From: Aureimonas sp. OT7
Lineage (GTDB): Bacteria; Pseudomonadota; Alphaproteobacteria; Rhizobiales; Rhizobiaceae
Direction of reading: 5' to 3'
Assembly: GCF_014844055.1 (NCBI RefSeq)
Contig: NZ_CP062167.1
Span: 387,501-451,500 of the forward strand
DNA length: 64,000 bases
The notes under the pieces: generated by a model
What the model saw: only the letters and a program-made list of their open reading frames with translations
Database searches by the model: none
Told to the model about the DNA's origin: nothing
Position numbers and translations under genes: made by a program
Shown here: piece after piece, positions 47,415 through 56,776 of the stretch
Numbering within the stretch: the stretch's first letter is position 1
How the letters are laid out: every line of letters starts with the position of its first letter

Positions 47415-48371
47415 ATGAAGGAAGACAAGTCGCGTGCCCGCCTTGGACGGGGCCTCGCCTCGCTGATCGGCGGGGCTGGCGATGCCGGCCGGGAGGCTTC
47501 GGGCGGGCTCGCGCCGCGTCCGTTTGTGGCGCAGCCGCAGACCGGGGGAGAGCGCAAGGTTCCGGTTTCGGCCCTGACGCCGAACCCCAAGAATCCGCGC
47601 CGCACCTTCGAAGATGCCGATCATGCGGAACTGGTGGCATCCGTGCGCAATCACGGCGTCGTCCAGCCGATCCTCGCACGCAAGGTGCCGGGCCAGACCG
47701 AGCTGGAGATCGTCGCAGGCGAACGGCGGTGGCGGGCGGCACGCGCCGCCGGCCTGAAAGACGTTCCTGTCGTCATCCGGGACATCAGCGACCGGGAGTC
47801 GCTGGAAATCGCCCTGATCGAAAACGTCCAGCGCGCCGATCTGAACGCCATCGAAGAGGCGCTCGGATACGAGATGCTGATCGATGAGCACGGCTACACG
47901 CAGGCCGACCTTGCCGACATCCTCGGCAAAAGCCGCAGCCATGTCGCCAATACGCTGCGGCTTCTGAAGCTTCCCGATGCCGTCCGCACCATGGTGGTGA
48001 AGGGTGAGCTGTCGCCCGGTGCCGCACGCAGCGCGATTTCCATGGACGATCCCGAAGCGTTTGCCCGGCAGGTGATCGGGCGCGGGCTCAGCGTCCGCGA
48101 GGCGGAAAAGCTTGCGCGTGGAGACGACGTTGTTCCGACGCGGCGGACACGGAAGCCCGGTCCGGCCGGCCCCGCAACGGCAACGGAAGCCGCCGATGCG
48201 CCGAAGGACGCCGATACGGCGGCACTCGAGAAGCTGTTGGCCGAGGCGCTGCAGATGCCGGTGAGCGTGCGGCTGAAGGGCGAGGGCGGCATACTGACCC
48301 TCGAGTTCGGCAATCTGGAGCAGCTCGACGACCTGTGCCGGCTGCTGCAGGGCGGCAGCGTCGACGCCTGA
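47415..48371 (+). CDS. parB: Chromosome partitioning protein ParB (Spo0J)
   Basis: 318-residue CTP-dependent DNA clamp that loads at parS. The CTP-binding N-domain contains NPRRTF, NHGVVQPI and GERRWRAA (102-109); the helix-turn-helix is near YTQADLADILGKSRSHVANTLRLLKLP; the C-terminal dimer domain is at about 270-318. The start at 47415 has AGAGGG five nt upstream; an ATG at 47400 overlapping the parA stop (ATGA) is the alternative. Six parS-like sites in the window are its expected targets. Confidence 0.95.
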   Translation: MKEDKSRARLGRGLASLIGGAGDAGREASGGLAPRPFVAQPQTGGERKVPVSALTPNPKNPRRTFEDADHAELVASVRNHGVVQPILARKVPGQTELEIVAGERRWRAARAAGLKDVPVVIRDISDRESLEIALIENVQRADLNAIEEALGYEMLIDEHGYTQADLADILGKSRSHVANTLRLLKLPDAVRTMVVKGELSPGAARSAISMDDPEAFARQVIGRGLSVREAEKLARGDDVVPTRRTRKPGPAGPATATEAADAPKDADTAALEKLLAEALQMPVSVRLKGEGGILTLEFGNLEQLDDLCRLLQGGSVDA

Positions 48372-48374
48372 CAG

Positions 48375-49412
48375 TCAGTTTCGGCGGGAGCGCGCTGCTT
48401 CCACGCCGATGTCCATCAGCAGACGAAAGGTGATGACCTGCTGAAGGGCCGCTTCCTTGCGGCTCTTCAGAATGTCGGTCTCCATGCGTCGCAACACGGC
48501 GGCAATCGAGTCCTGCGACCATAGCGAAAGCGCTGCTTCCAGGGCGCCTTGCCGGCTGAAATGAACGCGGCGCCGCGCAACGATATCCTTTACCGATCTG
48601 CCATCGCGATCCATCTCCTGCCGCATGAGCTGCAATTGCTGAAAATGGCGCAGCATCGGGTTCTGAATCTGGAAGGCACTGACCCCGGACCCCATCAGGC
48701 GGTCGATGAGATGGGGCAGTCGGCGGACCTCGCCGGAGGCCGCGGCATCGATGGCTTCGTCGACCGTTTCGGACGATACGTCACCGACGATGGACAGGAT
48801 ATCGGTGCTGGTGATCGTGGCCTGGCCGCGCGCATATAGGCACAGCTTCTGGATTTCCCCGCGCGATGCCAGCCTGTCGGCACCGAGACGGCTTTTCAAC
48901 AGGTCCCGCCCCGCCCGGTCGATGGACAGGCCGGCAGCCGCCAATTCTTCGTCGATGAGCCGGTCGAGCCCGCGCTGTTCGTCCGGATAGCAGGGTAGGG
49001 CGAGGGCGGCCCGGCCGCGTTCCACGTTGACGCGGAGCGCCGATGATTTCCGAAGCTCGCCGGCTTCGATGACGATGGTGGTTTCGGCCGGCGGGTTGGC
49101 CGCAAGGTCCGCCACGGCATCGGCCAAAGCCTTGCCGTTGCCCGCATTCCGGATGCGGATCAGCCGGCGCCCGCCGAACATCGAGACGGTATTGGCCTCG
49201 TCGAACAGGCGGCCGATGGACTTCTCCAGCTCGTCGGCGGACAGGGTGATGCTGGCGAAGGGGTCGCCGAGGTCGACACCGGACAAGGCGGCCACGCGCG
49301 CCGAGCGTTCCGAGACAAGCCCGGTATCGGGCCCGTAGAGCAGAAGGACCGGAAAGGACGTGTCCGGCCGCGACAGGAATGCGTCGACCTCGCCGGCCTT
49401 CTTCTGAGCCAT
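48375..49412 (-). CDS. holA: DNA polymerase III delta subunit
   Basis: 345-residue clamp-loader subunit that opens the beta clamp. The N-terminal AAA-like domain has FPVLLLYGPDTGLVSERSARV without a working P-loop, as expected; a helical middle and a C-terminal collar domain (SAFQIQNPMLRHFQQLQLMRQ) follow. It is convergent with parB (3-nt gap) and follows lptE by 10 nt in the leftward leuS-lptE-holA unit. Confidence 0.94.
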   Translation of the reverse strand: MAQKKAGEVDAFLSRPDTSFPVLLLYGPDTGLVSERSARVAALSGVDLGDPFASITLSADELEKSIGRLFDEANTVSMFGGRRLIRIRNAGNGKALADAVADLAANPPAETTIVIEAGELRKSSALRVNVERGRAALALPCYPDEQRGLDRLIDEELAAAGLSIDRAGRDLLKSRLGADRLASRGEIQKLCLYARGQATITSTDILSIVGDVSSETVDEAIDAAASGEVRRLPHLIDRLMGSGVSAFQIQNPMLRHFQQLQLMRQEMDRDGRSVKDIVARRRVHFSRQGALEAALSLWSQDSIAAVLRRMETDILKSRKEAALQQVITFRLLMDIGVEAARSRRN

Positions 49413-49422
49413 GCCGGTTGCG

Positions 49423-49986
49423 TCAGCTTTGCGGCGCTTCGCGCTTCAGAACCGGCAGGACGGCCATACCCACGCGGTCGGCCAGTTCCCGCGCGGCGCG
49501 GGCGCGCGCATCTTCCACGGCGCTCTGCGAGGCGTAGAGCTGCGAGTTACGGTCGTAGGGCACGGTGCTGAACCGCGACCCCGCGCCGATCGTCTCGCCG
49601 TCCGACAGGCGGATGACCGTATAGTCGGCCTGCATACGGTAGGAGGCCGCCGACGGAACACCCGTGCCGCTCTCGACCGAGGTGACCTCGTCCAACGCCG
49701 TCACGATGTAGCGCACCTCATAGAGGGGGCTGGACACAGGGTCTGCACCATTGAGACGATAGACGAGCGCGTTGCGGAACAATTGATCGGTGCGCGTCGC
49801 GGCTGCCGCCACCGACACGCGCCCCCGCATGTCGGTCAGCAGGGCAGGGCCGTCGAAAGCCGGTCCCGTCGATGTCTGCGGCGGTGCGTAGGCAGGGCCC
49901 GAGGTGCAGGCCGCCAGCAGGGCAAGGCCGGCCAGCGCGCTGGCGGTGCAGACGCGGCGCAGCCGCGGGAGATCAGAGAACGACAT
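49423..49986 (-). CDS. lptE: LPS assembly lipoprotein LptE
   Basis: 187-residue outer-membrane lipoprotein that plugs the LptD barrel for LPS export. The signal peptide ends with LLAAC (lipidated Cys near residue 27). The mature part has the family pattern [12 protein letters not shown] and [17 protein letters not shown]. It overlaps leuS by 14 nt and precedes holA, the conserved leuS-lptE-holA order. Confidence 0.9.
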   Translation of the reverse strand: MSFSDLPRLRRVCTASALAGLALLAACTSGPAYAPPQTSTGPAFDGPALLTDMRGRVSVAAAATRTDQLFRNALVYRLNGADPVSSPLYEVRYIVTALDEVTSVESGTGVPSAASYRMQADYTVIRLSDGETIGAGSRFSTVPYDRNSQLYASQSAVEDARARAARELADRVGMAVLPVLKREAPQS

Positions 49987-52615
49987 TGACAATCCTTCCG
50001 GGTACGACGACGACGCGCCTGGGGCTGGCCCCCGCAAGTGCGTCAAGCACGACATCTAGGGCGAGAACCGCCGCTTCAATCTCTTCAATGGGGCTGTCCT
50101 TGGCAACGCGCAGATCGGCGCGCTTCTTGCCGTTGATCTGCACCGGCAGCACGATTTCGTCATCCACCAGCAGCGCCGGATCGACGTTCGGCCAGGGCTG
50201 CGAGGCCACGAGGCCATCATGCCCTGCGGCCTGCCAGCACTCTTCGGCCAGATGCGGCATCATCGGCGCCACAAGCCTTATGAGGATGGACAGGGCCTCC
50301 GCGCCCGCGTCCCGGACGGCCGGGTCTGCGGCGAAGGCGGGCGTGGAAAATGCCGCCGACAGTGTGTTGACCAGTTCATACAGGCGCGCCACCGCCTTGT
50401 TGAAGGCCAGCCGCTCGATATCGTCGGCCACACCGGCCGCAGCCCGGTGCGCCGCACGCCTGACGTCCATTGCCAGGGCCGGGTCGGTGACGCCGCCCGC
50501 AGGCGCGGCGCGCAGCGTTTCCGCCGCCTCGTTGACGACGCGCCACAGGCGCTGGACGAAACGGAACGCCCCCTCGACGCCGGCTTCCGTCCAGATGACG
50601 TCCCGATCGGGCGGGGAGTCCGACAGCATGAACCATCGTGCCGTATCCGCCCCGTACGAGGCGATGATGTCATCCGGGTCCACCACGTTCTTCTTGGACT
50701 TGGACATCTTCTCGATGGGGCCGATCTCGATCTCCTGCCCGGTGGACAGCCGGCGGGCGATGCGGCGCCCATCTGTTTCCTCCAGCACGATATCGGCCGG
50801 TGCCACCCATTCCCGCCCATCGCGATAGGTCTCGTGCACCACCATGCCCTGCGTGAACAGGCCCTTGAAGGGTTCGTCCACGGCCATGTGCGCACAGGCG
50901 CTCATGGCGCGTGTGAAGAACCGGGAATACAGGAGATGCAGGATCGCATGCTCGACACCGCCGATATACTGGTCGACAGGCAGCCAGGCATTGGCCAGCG
51001 CCGGAACGGTCGGCTGCGCGGCATGCGGCGCGGTAAAGCGCGCGAAGTACCACGACGAATCCACGAACGTATCCATCGTATCCGTTTCGCGCAGGGCCGG
51101 GCCACCGCATTGCGGACAGGTGGCCTGCCGCCAGGTGGGATGACGGTCGAGCGGATTGCCGGGCGTGTCGAAATCGATATCGTCGGGCAGTACGACGGGC
51201 AGGTTTTCCGGGGCCTCGGGCACGATCCCGCATGCATCGCAATGGAGGACGGGTATGGGGCATCCCCAATAGCGCTGGCGTGAGATACCCCAGTCGCGCA
51301 GGCGGAAGTTGACCCGCCGCTCTGCCTGCGGGCGCCCGTTGAGCTGGGTTCCGGCCAGGCGTTCGGCGACCGCGTCGAAGGCGACGTCCGGCGTCATCCC
51401 ATCGAGGAAACTCGAATGGAACAAGGTGCCGTCGCCCACATAGGCCTCGTCGCCGATGGCGAAGTCGGCCGGCTTCGCGCCGGCGGGCAGGACGACGGGT
51501 TTGACCGGCAGGTCGTAGGCGCGGGCAAATTCGAGGTCGCGCTGATCGTGGGCCGGGCAGCCGAAGACGGCGCCGGTGCCATACTCCATCAGCACGAAAT
51601 TGGCGACGTAAACCGGGACCGTCCATGCCGGATCCAGCGGGTGGACGGCGCGCAGGCCGGTATCGTAGCCCCGCTTCTCAGCCGTTTCGATGGATTCGGT
51701 GCTGGTGCCGCCGCGCCGGATCTCGGCGATGAAGGAGGCCAGCTTGGAGTCCGTCGCGGCTGCCGCGCGCGCCAGCGGGTGGTCTGCCGCCACTGCGATG
51801 AAGGAAGCACCGAACAGCGTGTCGGGACGCGTGGTGAACACCTCGACCTCGCGCCCGACGCCTTCGCCGGACATCTCGGCAACGGACAGACGCTCGTTGC
51901 CCGCCAGGGCCCAGCGCAGCAGGAGACCCTCGGACCGGCCGATCCAGTTCTTCTGCATGACGCGGACCTTTTCCGGCCAGCCCGGCAGGGTGTCCAGCGC
52001 GTACAGCAGCTCGTCGGCGTAGCGCGTGATGCGGAAGAACCATTGGGTCAGTTCCCGCTGCTCGACCTCGGCACCCGAGCGCCAGCCGCGGCCATCGATG
52101 ACCTGTTCGTTGGCCAGCACCGTCTGGTCGACCGGATCCCAGTTGACCTTGCTTTTGCGGCGATAGGCCAGTCCTTCCTTGAGCAGGTCGAGGAACAGGA
52201 TCTGCTGGCGATGATAGTAGTCGACGTCGCAGGTCGCGAATTCGCGCGACCAGTCGAGCGACAGGCCCATGGATTTGAGCTGTCCGCGCATGGCGGCGAT
52301 GTTGGCGTAGGTCCACTCGCGCGGGTGGACCTTGTTCTGCATGGCGGCGTTTTCCGCCGGCATGCCGAAGGCGTCCCAGCCCATGGGATGCAGCACGTTG
52401 AAGCCCTTGGCGCGCTTGTAGCGCGCGACGACGTCGCCCATCGCATAGTTGCGCACATGGCCGATATGGATGCGTCCCGATGGGTAGGGGAACATCTCCA
52501 AAACGTAGTATTTCTCACCCGGCGCGTCGTCTCGCGTTTCGAAGAGCTTTGCGCTCGACCAGGCCTCCTGCCAGCGGGGTTCGGCGGCGCGCGGGTTGTA
52601 ACGTTCTGTGGCCAT
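49973..52615 (-). CDS. leuS: Leucyl-tRNA synthetase
   Basis: 880-residue class I synthetase. HIGH is HIGH at 50-53 ([15 protein letters not shown]) and KMSKS is near residue 640 ([16 protein letters not shown]). The CP1 editing domain ([10 protein letters not shown].. [22 protein letters not shown]) is intact. The start MATERYNPR at 52615 matches homologues; the frame is open 18 codons further. Divergent from yggS. Confidence 0.97.
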   Translation of the reverse strand: MATERYNPRAAEPRWQEAWSSAKLFETRDDAPGEKYYVLEMFPYPSGRIHIGHVRNYAMGDVVARYKRAKGFNVLHPMGWDAFGMPAENAAMQNKVHPREWTYANIAAMRGQLKSMGLSLDWSREFATCDVDYYHRQQILFLDLLKEGLAYRRKSKVNWDPVDQTVLANEQVIDGRGWRSGAEVEQRELTQWFFRITRYADELLYALDTLPGWPEKVRVMQKNWIGRSEGLLLRWALAGNERLSVAEMSGEGVGREVEVFTTRPDTLFGASFIAVAADHPLARAAAATDSKLASFIAEIRRGGTSTESIETAEKRGYDTGLRAVHPLDPAWTVPVYVANFVLMEYGTGAVFGCPAHDQRDLEFARAYDLPVKPVVLPAGAKPADFAIGDEAYVGDGTLFHSSFLDGMTPDVAFDAVAERLAGTQLNGRPQAERRVNFRLRDWGISRQRYWGCPIPVLHCDACGIVPEAPENLPVVLPDDIDFDTPGNPLDRHPTWRQATCPQCGGPALRETDTMDTFVDSSWYFARFTAPHAAQPTVPALANAWLPVDQYIGGVEHAILHLLYSRFFTRAMSACAHMAVDEPFKGLFTQGMVVHETYRDGREWVAPADIVLEETDGRRIARRLSTGQEIEIGPIEKMSKSKKNVVDPDDIIASYGADTARWFMLSDSPPDRDVIWTEAGVEGAFRFVQRLWRVVNEAAETLRAAPAGGVTDPALAMDVRRAAHRAAAGVADDIERLAFNKAVARLYELVNTLSAAFSTPAFAADPAVRDAGAEALSILIRLVAPMMPHLAEECWQAAGHDGLVASQPWPNVDPALLVDDEIVLPVQINGKKRADLRVAKDSPIEEIEAAVLALDVVLDALAGASPRRVVVVPGRIVNVVL

Positions 52616-52761
52616 GGTGACGCGGCGATCTTTCGGCGGTGCTGTTATGTTTAAGGAGTGCTTCACCATGCCCCGTCCGCTCCGTCAACAGCGCAGGGTG
52701 TCGGATCGGACCAAACTGGGGTACAGCCGACGCCGGTGGAACGAAATGGGGATCGCTTTCG

Positions 52762-53436
52762 ATGATCGACGTGGCCGGGCAACTCGCTGAAGTCCTGGGG
52801 CATCTGCGCAAGGCGGAGCAGGAGGCCGGGCGGCCGGACGGTTCGGTCGAACTCGTCGCCGTATCCAAGACCTACGACGCAACGCACATCCGCCCTGCGC
52901 TGGAGGCAGGGCACCGCGTCTTCGGCGAAAACCGGGTGCAGGAGGCGCAAGCCAAGTTCCCCGCGCTGCGTTCGGAGTGTCCCGATATCCGCCTGCATCT
53001 GATCGGCCCGCTTCAGTCCAACAAGGCCGCCGATGCGGTTGCGCTTTTCGACGTCATCGAAACCGTCGACAGGGAGAAGATCGCCCGGGAGTTGGCCAGG
53101 GAGATCGAGCGGCAGGGGCGTGCGCCCAGGCTCTATGTCCAGGTCAATACGGGTGAGGAAGAGCAGAAGGCCGGTATCGCGCCGCAGGAGGCGCTCGATT
53201 TCATAACGCGATGCCGCGAGGTGCACGGCCTGGCGATCGACGGCCTCATGTGCATTCCGCCGGCCGGCGAAAACCCCGGTCCGCACTTCGCGCTGCTGCG
53301 CAAGCTGGCTCGCGAAGCCGGCCTGGCAAAGCTGTCCATGGGGATGTCCGGCGATTACGAAATCGCCGTCGCCTTCGGGGCAACGGGCGTTCGTGTCGGC
53401 AGCGCGATCTTCGGCGCAAGGAACGCCGTCGCCTGA
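52762..53436 (+). CDS. yggS: PLP homeostasis protein YggS/PROSC family
   Basis: 224-residue single-domain TIM-barrel PLP protein that helps control free PLP and amino-acid balance. The PLP lysine is K36 (LVAVSKTYDA); GENRVQEAQAK and LHLIGPLQSNK are family marks, and the C-terminal SMGMSGDYEIAVAFGATGVRVGSAIFG is standard. Start by homology. A parS-like site follows directly after its stop. Confidence 0.93.
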   Translation: MIDVAGQLAEVLGHLRKAEQEAGRPDGSVELVAVSKTYDATHIRPALEAGHRVFGENRVQEAQAKFPALRSECPDIRLHLIGPLQSNKAADAVALFDVIETVDREKIARELAREIERQGRAPRLYVQVNTGEEEQKAGIAPQEALDFITRCREVHGLAIDGLMCIPPAGENPGPHFALLRKLAREAGLAKLSMGMSGDYEIAVAFGATGVRVGSAIFGARNAVA

Positions 53437-53439
53437 TCC

Positions 53440-53455
53440 GGTTTCACGTGAAACA
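53440..53455. other. parS-like ParB site (after yggS)
   Basis: GGTTTCACGTGAAACA differs from the parS consensus only at the first base. It lies in the 38-bp gap between yggS and the AI-2E family gene, about 14.8 kb right of the putative origin; this is one of two sites (with the parA promoter one) outside coding sequence. Confidence 0.88.
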
Positions 53456-53474
53456 AATGCCCGGCACCCTGTGA

Positions 53475-54587
53475 ATGACGGGGGCGGGTCCTACTTCCCG
53501 GGTGCCCGCAACCGCCCGAAAGTCCCACATCGTGTTTCGACAATCCTCTTCGCCGGACATTGCCCGCCAGACCGTTACGATTACCGCGATCGTGCTGGCC
53601 ATGGTGGTCGGGCTGCTGACCTTGTACGTCGGCTCGTCCGCCGTCTTCATCCTGTTCGCCAGTTTCATCCTGGCGGCCATCTTCGACGGTTGCTCCAAGG
53701 TGTTCCAGCGGATCGGCATTCCGAGGCCGGTGGCGCTGCTTCTATCCTATCTCACCATCTTCGCCCTTGTCGCAACGCCTGTCGCCCTGGGCGGCGTGGC
53801 GCTCGTCCAGCAGTGGAACGAGTTGTTCGGCGCCGTGGAGCAGCAGTTCGGACGGGCGATGGATGCGCTTCGCGATAGCGGTCTTCCCGTCGGGGAAGGA
53901 TCGGAAGGGAATACGCTGAGCCAGCTTCTGCCCGATCCCTCAGGCGTCTTCTCTTCGGCGTCGCAGGCCCTGTTCTCCGTGCTTGGCGGGTTCGGCAACA
54001 TCTTCGTGATGCTCTTCCTGGCCATCTTCATATCGTGGCAGCCTGGGCTGTACCGTCGCGGGCTGGTCAGCCTCGTGCCGAAGGACAAGCGAGCCCGATT
54101 CGACGAGGTGCTGCGCAAGAGCGCGCATTCGCTTCGCCTATGGCTTGCCGGGGTCGGCATTTCCATGCTGATCGTCTTCGTCGTCTCGTGGATCGGCCTG
54201 TGGGCGATCGGAATGCCCTATGCCTTCCTGCTGGCCCTGCAGGCCGGCTTCCTTGCCTTCATTCCGACCATCGGGCCTTTCGCCGCCGGCGTCATCATCG
54301 TCCTGGCCGCGTGGTCGGAAGGGATGGAGATGGCCCTGTGGGCGCTGGGCGTCTACCTGCTGATCCAGGGCGTGGAAAGCAATGTCGCCGAACCGATCGC
54401 CCAACGGTTCACCTCCTCCATCGCCCCGGCGCTGATGGTCGGCGCGCAGCTTCTGTTCGGCGTGCTGTTCGGGCTTCTGGGCCTGATCCTTGTCGTGCCC
54501 ATGCTGGCCGTCGCGCAGACCCTGGTAAGCGAGCTTTACGTGAAGGACGTTCTGGGCGGGCCGGTGGAAGAGGGGGATGGCTCCTGA
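53475..54587 (+). CDS. AI-2E transporter family membrane protein
   Basis: 370 residues of the PerM/AI-2E exporter-like family. About eight membrane helices: two to three near 35-90, then a long soluble insert (95-150), then five or more from 150 to 355, including FIPTIGPFAAGVIIVLAAW and LLFGLLGLILVVPMLAV. Family members transport varied small solutes, some as Na/H exchangers; no substrate can be assigned. The ATG at 53475 lacks a good ribosome site; an in-frame GTG at 53532 is possible. Confidence 0.87.
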   Translation: MTGAGPTSRVPATARKSHIVFRQSSSPDIARQTVTITAIVLAMVVGLLTLYVGSSAVFILFASFILAAIFDGCSKVFQRIGIPRPVALLLSYLTIFALVATPVALGGVALVQQWNELFGAVEQQFGRAMDALRDSGLPVGEGSEGNTLSQLLPDPSGVFSSASQALFSVLGGFGNIFVMLFLAIFISWQPGLYRRGLVSLVPKDKRARFDEVLRKSAHSLRLWLAGVGISMLIVFVVSWIGLWAIGMPYAFLLALQAGFLAFIPTIGPFAAGVIIVLAAWSEGMEMALWALGVYLLIQGVESNVAEPIAQRFTSSIAPALMVGAQLLFGVLFGLLGLILVVPMLAVAQTLVSELYVKDVLGGPVEEGDGS

Positions 54588-54727
54588 CGCCGACCCTGTC
54601 GCAGAATTGCGGCATGCCGTGCGGCAATAAGGGGCCGGCGGCAATTCCCTTTGCGCTCGCTGCTGACTAGATTGCATGCAGGACAGCCGCGCGTCGCCTG
54701 TCGAGATGAAATGCTGGGAGGAATGGA

Positions 54728-56686
54728 ATGGAGACTTCGGTCGTCGCCATCAAGGACGAATGGAAGAAGGGCGCCCGCCTGGACGAGAGTACCTATGCCG
54801 ACTGGTACGCCCGCAGCATCGAAGATCCTAACGGTTTCTGGGCCGAGCACGGCCGGCGGATCGACTGGATCAAGCCGTTCGAAACGGTGAAGAACGCCTC
54901 GTTTGCCCCTGGCAACGTGTCCATCCGCTGGTTCGAGGATGGTACCCTCAATGTCGCGGCCAACTGCATCGACCGTCATCTCGAAACCCGGGGTGGCCAG
55001 ACCGCGATCCTGTGGGAGGGCGACGATCCCGCCGAAAGCAGGGCGATCACCTATCGCGAGCTTCACGGCGAAGTCTGCCGGATGGCGAACGTCCTAAAGG
55101 GCCGCGGCGTCAAGCGCGGCGACCGCGTGACCATCTACATGCCGATGATCCCCGAAGCGGCCTACGCCATGCTGGCCTGCGCGCGGATCGGGGCGATCCA
55201 TTCGGTCGTCTTCGGCGGCTTTTCGCCGGACGCCTTGGGCGGCCGTATCGAAGGGGCGGGCTCCTCGGTCCTGATAACCGCCGACGAGGGCCTGCGCGGC
55301 GGGCGTACGATCCCCCTGAAAAAGAATGCCGATCGCGCGGTGGAGATTGCCGGAAAGGCCGGCCAGGCGGTCGAGACCGTACTCGTGGTGCGGCGCACCG
55401 GCGGCGCCGTCGACACGGTCGACGGGCGGGATATCTGGTGGCATGAGGCGCGCGAAACCGTTTCGGACGATTGCCCGCCGGAAGAGATGAACGCGGAGGA
55501 TCCGTTGTTCATCCTCTATACCTCCGGCTCGACGGGAAAGCCCAAGGGCGTCCTGCACACGTCTGGCGGTTACCTCGTCTATGCCTCGATGACGCATGCC
55601 CATGTGTTCGACTATCGCGAAGGCGAGGTCTACTGGTGCACCGCCGATGTCGGATGGGTCACCGGGCACAGCTACATCGTCTATGGGCCGCTGGCCAACG
55701 GGGCAACGACGCTGATGTTCGAGGGTGTCCCGAGCTATCCGGACGCATCGAGGTTCTGGCAGGTCGTGGACAAGCACAAGGTCGCGATCTTCTATACCGC
55801 GCCGACGGCCATCCGGGCCCTGATGGGCGCCGGCGACGAGCCGGTGCGCAAGACGTCGCGCGCGTCGCTGCGCGTTCTGGGGTCGGTCGGCGAACCCATC
55901 AATCCCGAGGCGTGGACCTGGTACTACCGTGTGGTCGGCGACGAACGATGCCCGGTGGTCGACACCTGGTGGCAGACCGAAACGGGGGGCATCCTCATTT
56001 CCCCGCTGCCCGGCGCCACCCCGCTGAAGCCGGGCTCGGCAACGCGCCCCTTCTTCGGCGTGCAGCCGCAGATCGTCGACAATGAGGGCAACGTCCTGGA
56101 GGGTGCGGCCGACGGCAACCTCTGCATCGTCGATTCCTGGCCAGGCCAGATGCGTACGGTCTACGGTGACCACGAGCGCTTCGAACAGACCTACTTCGCA
56201 ACCTATGCCGGCAAATATTTCACCGGTGACGGCGCGCGGCGCGACGCCGACGGTTATTACTGGATCACCGGGCGGGTCGACGACGTCCTGAATGTTTCCG
56301 GCCACCGCATGGGCACGGCCGAGGTGGAATCGTCCCTCGTGGCGCATCCGAAGGTGTCGGAAGCGGCGGTGGTCGGCTATCCGCACGACATCAAGGGGCA
56401 GGGCATCTATTGCTATGTCACGCTGATGGAGGGCATCGAGCCCAGCGACGATCTGCGCAAGGAGCTGGTCCAGCACGTGCGCGCCGATATCGGGGCCATC
56501 GCCTCTCCGGACAAGATCCAGTTTTCGCCCGGCCTGCCCAAGACGCGCTCCGGCAAGATCATGCGCCGCATTCTGCGCAAGATCGCGGAAGACGATTTCG
56601 GCGCCCTCGGCGATACGTCCACCCTGGCGGATCCCGGTGTGGTCGATGACCTCATCGACAACAGGCAGAACCGAAAAGGCGCCTGA
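54728..56686 (+). CDS. acs: Acetyl-CoA synthetase
   Basis: 652-residue AMP-forming ligase that activates acetate. The adenylate motif is [15 protein letters not shown]; the acetate pocket includes [14 protein letters not shown] and [10 protein letters not shown]; the hinge is [18 protein letters not shown]; the catalytic lysine, often acetylated, is in TRSGKIMRR. All are intact. GGGAGG precedes the ATG. It has its own terminator, and the 140-bp upstream gap must carry its promoter; no regulator site was recognised there. Confidence 0.97.
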   Translation: METSVVAIKDEWKKGARLDESTYADWYARSIEDPNGFWAEHGRRIDWIKPFETVKNASFAPGNVSIRWFEDGTLNVAANCIDRHLETRGGQTAILWEGDDPAESRAITYRELHGEVCRMANVLKGRGVKRGDRVTIYMPMIPEAAYAMLACARIGAIHSVVFGGFSPDALGGRIEGAGSSVLITADEGLRGGRTIPLKKNADRAVEIAGKAGQAVETVLVVRRTGGAVDTVDGRDIWWHEARETVSDDCPPEEMNAEDPLFILYTSGSTGKPKGVLHTSGGYLVYASMTHAHVFDYREGEVYWCTADVGWVTGHSYIVYGPLANGATTLMFEGVPSYPDASRFWQVVDKHKVAIFYTAPTAIRALMGAGDEPVRKTSRASLRVLGSVGEPINPEAWTWYYRVVGDERCPVVDTWWQTETGGILISPLPGATPLKPGSATRPFFGVQPQIVDNEGNVLEGAADGNLCIVDSWPGQMRTVYGDHERFEQTYFATYAGKYFTGDGARRDADGYYWITGRVDDVLNVSGHRMGTAEVESSLVAHPKVSEAAVVGYPHDIKGQGIYCYVTLMEGIEPSDDLRKELVQHVRADIGAIASPDKIQFSPGLPKTRSGKIMRRILRKIAEDDFGALGDTSTLADPGVVDDLIDNRQNRKGA

Positions 56687-56713
56687 GCGCCGACGGACTT
56701 CGGACCAGAAATA

Positions 56714-56744
56714 GGCCGCCCGGCATGACGCCGGGCGGCCTTTT
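56714..56744 (+). terminator. Intrinsic terminator after acs
   Basis: GGCCGCCCGGC (56714-56724) and GCCGGGCGGCC (56730-56740) form a perfect 11-bp stem with a 5-nt loop, followed by TTTTCGTTT. It separates acs from the convergent RND permease gene. Confidence 0.92.
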
Positions 56745-56776
56745 CGTTTGGGCTCTTATTGGTGCAGGCGCGTCCG

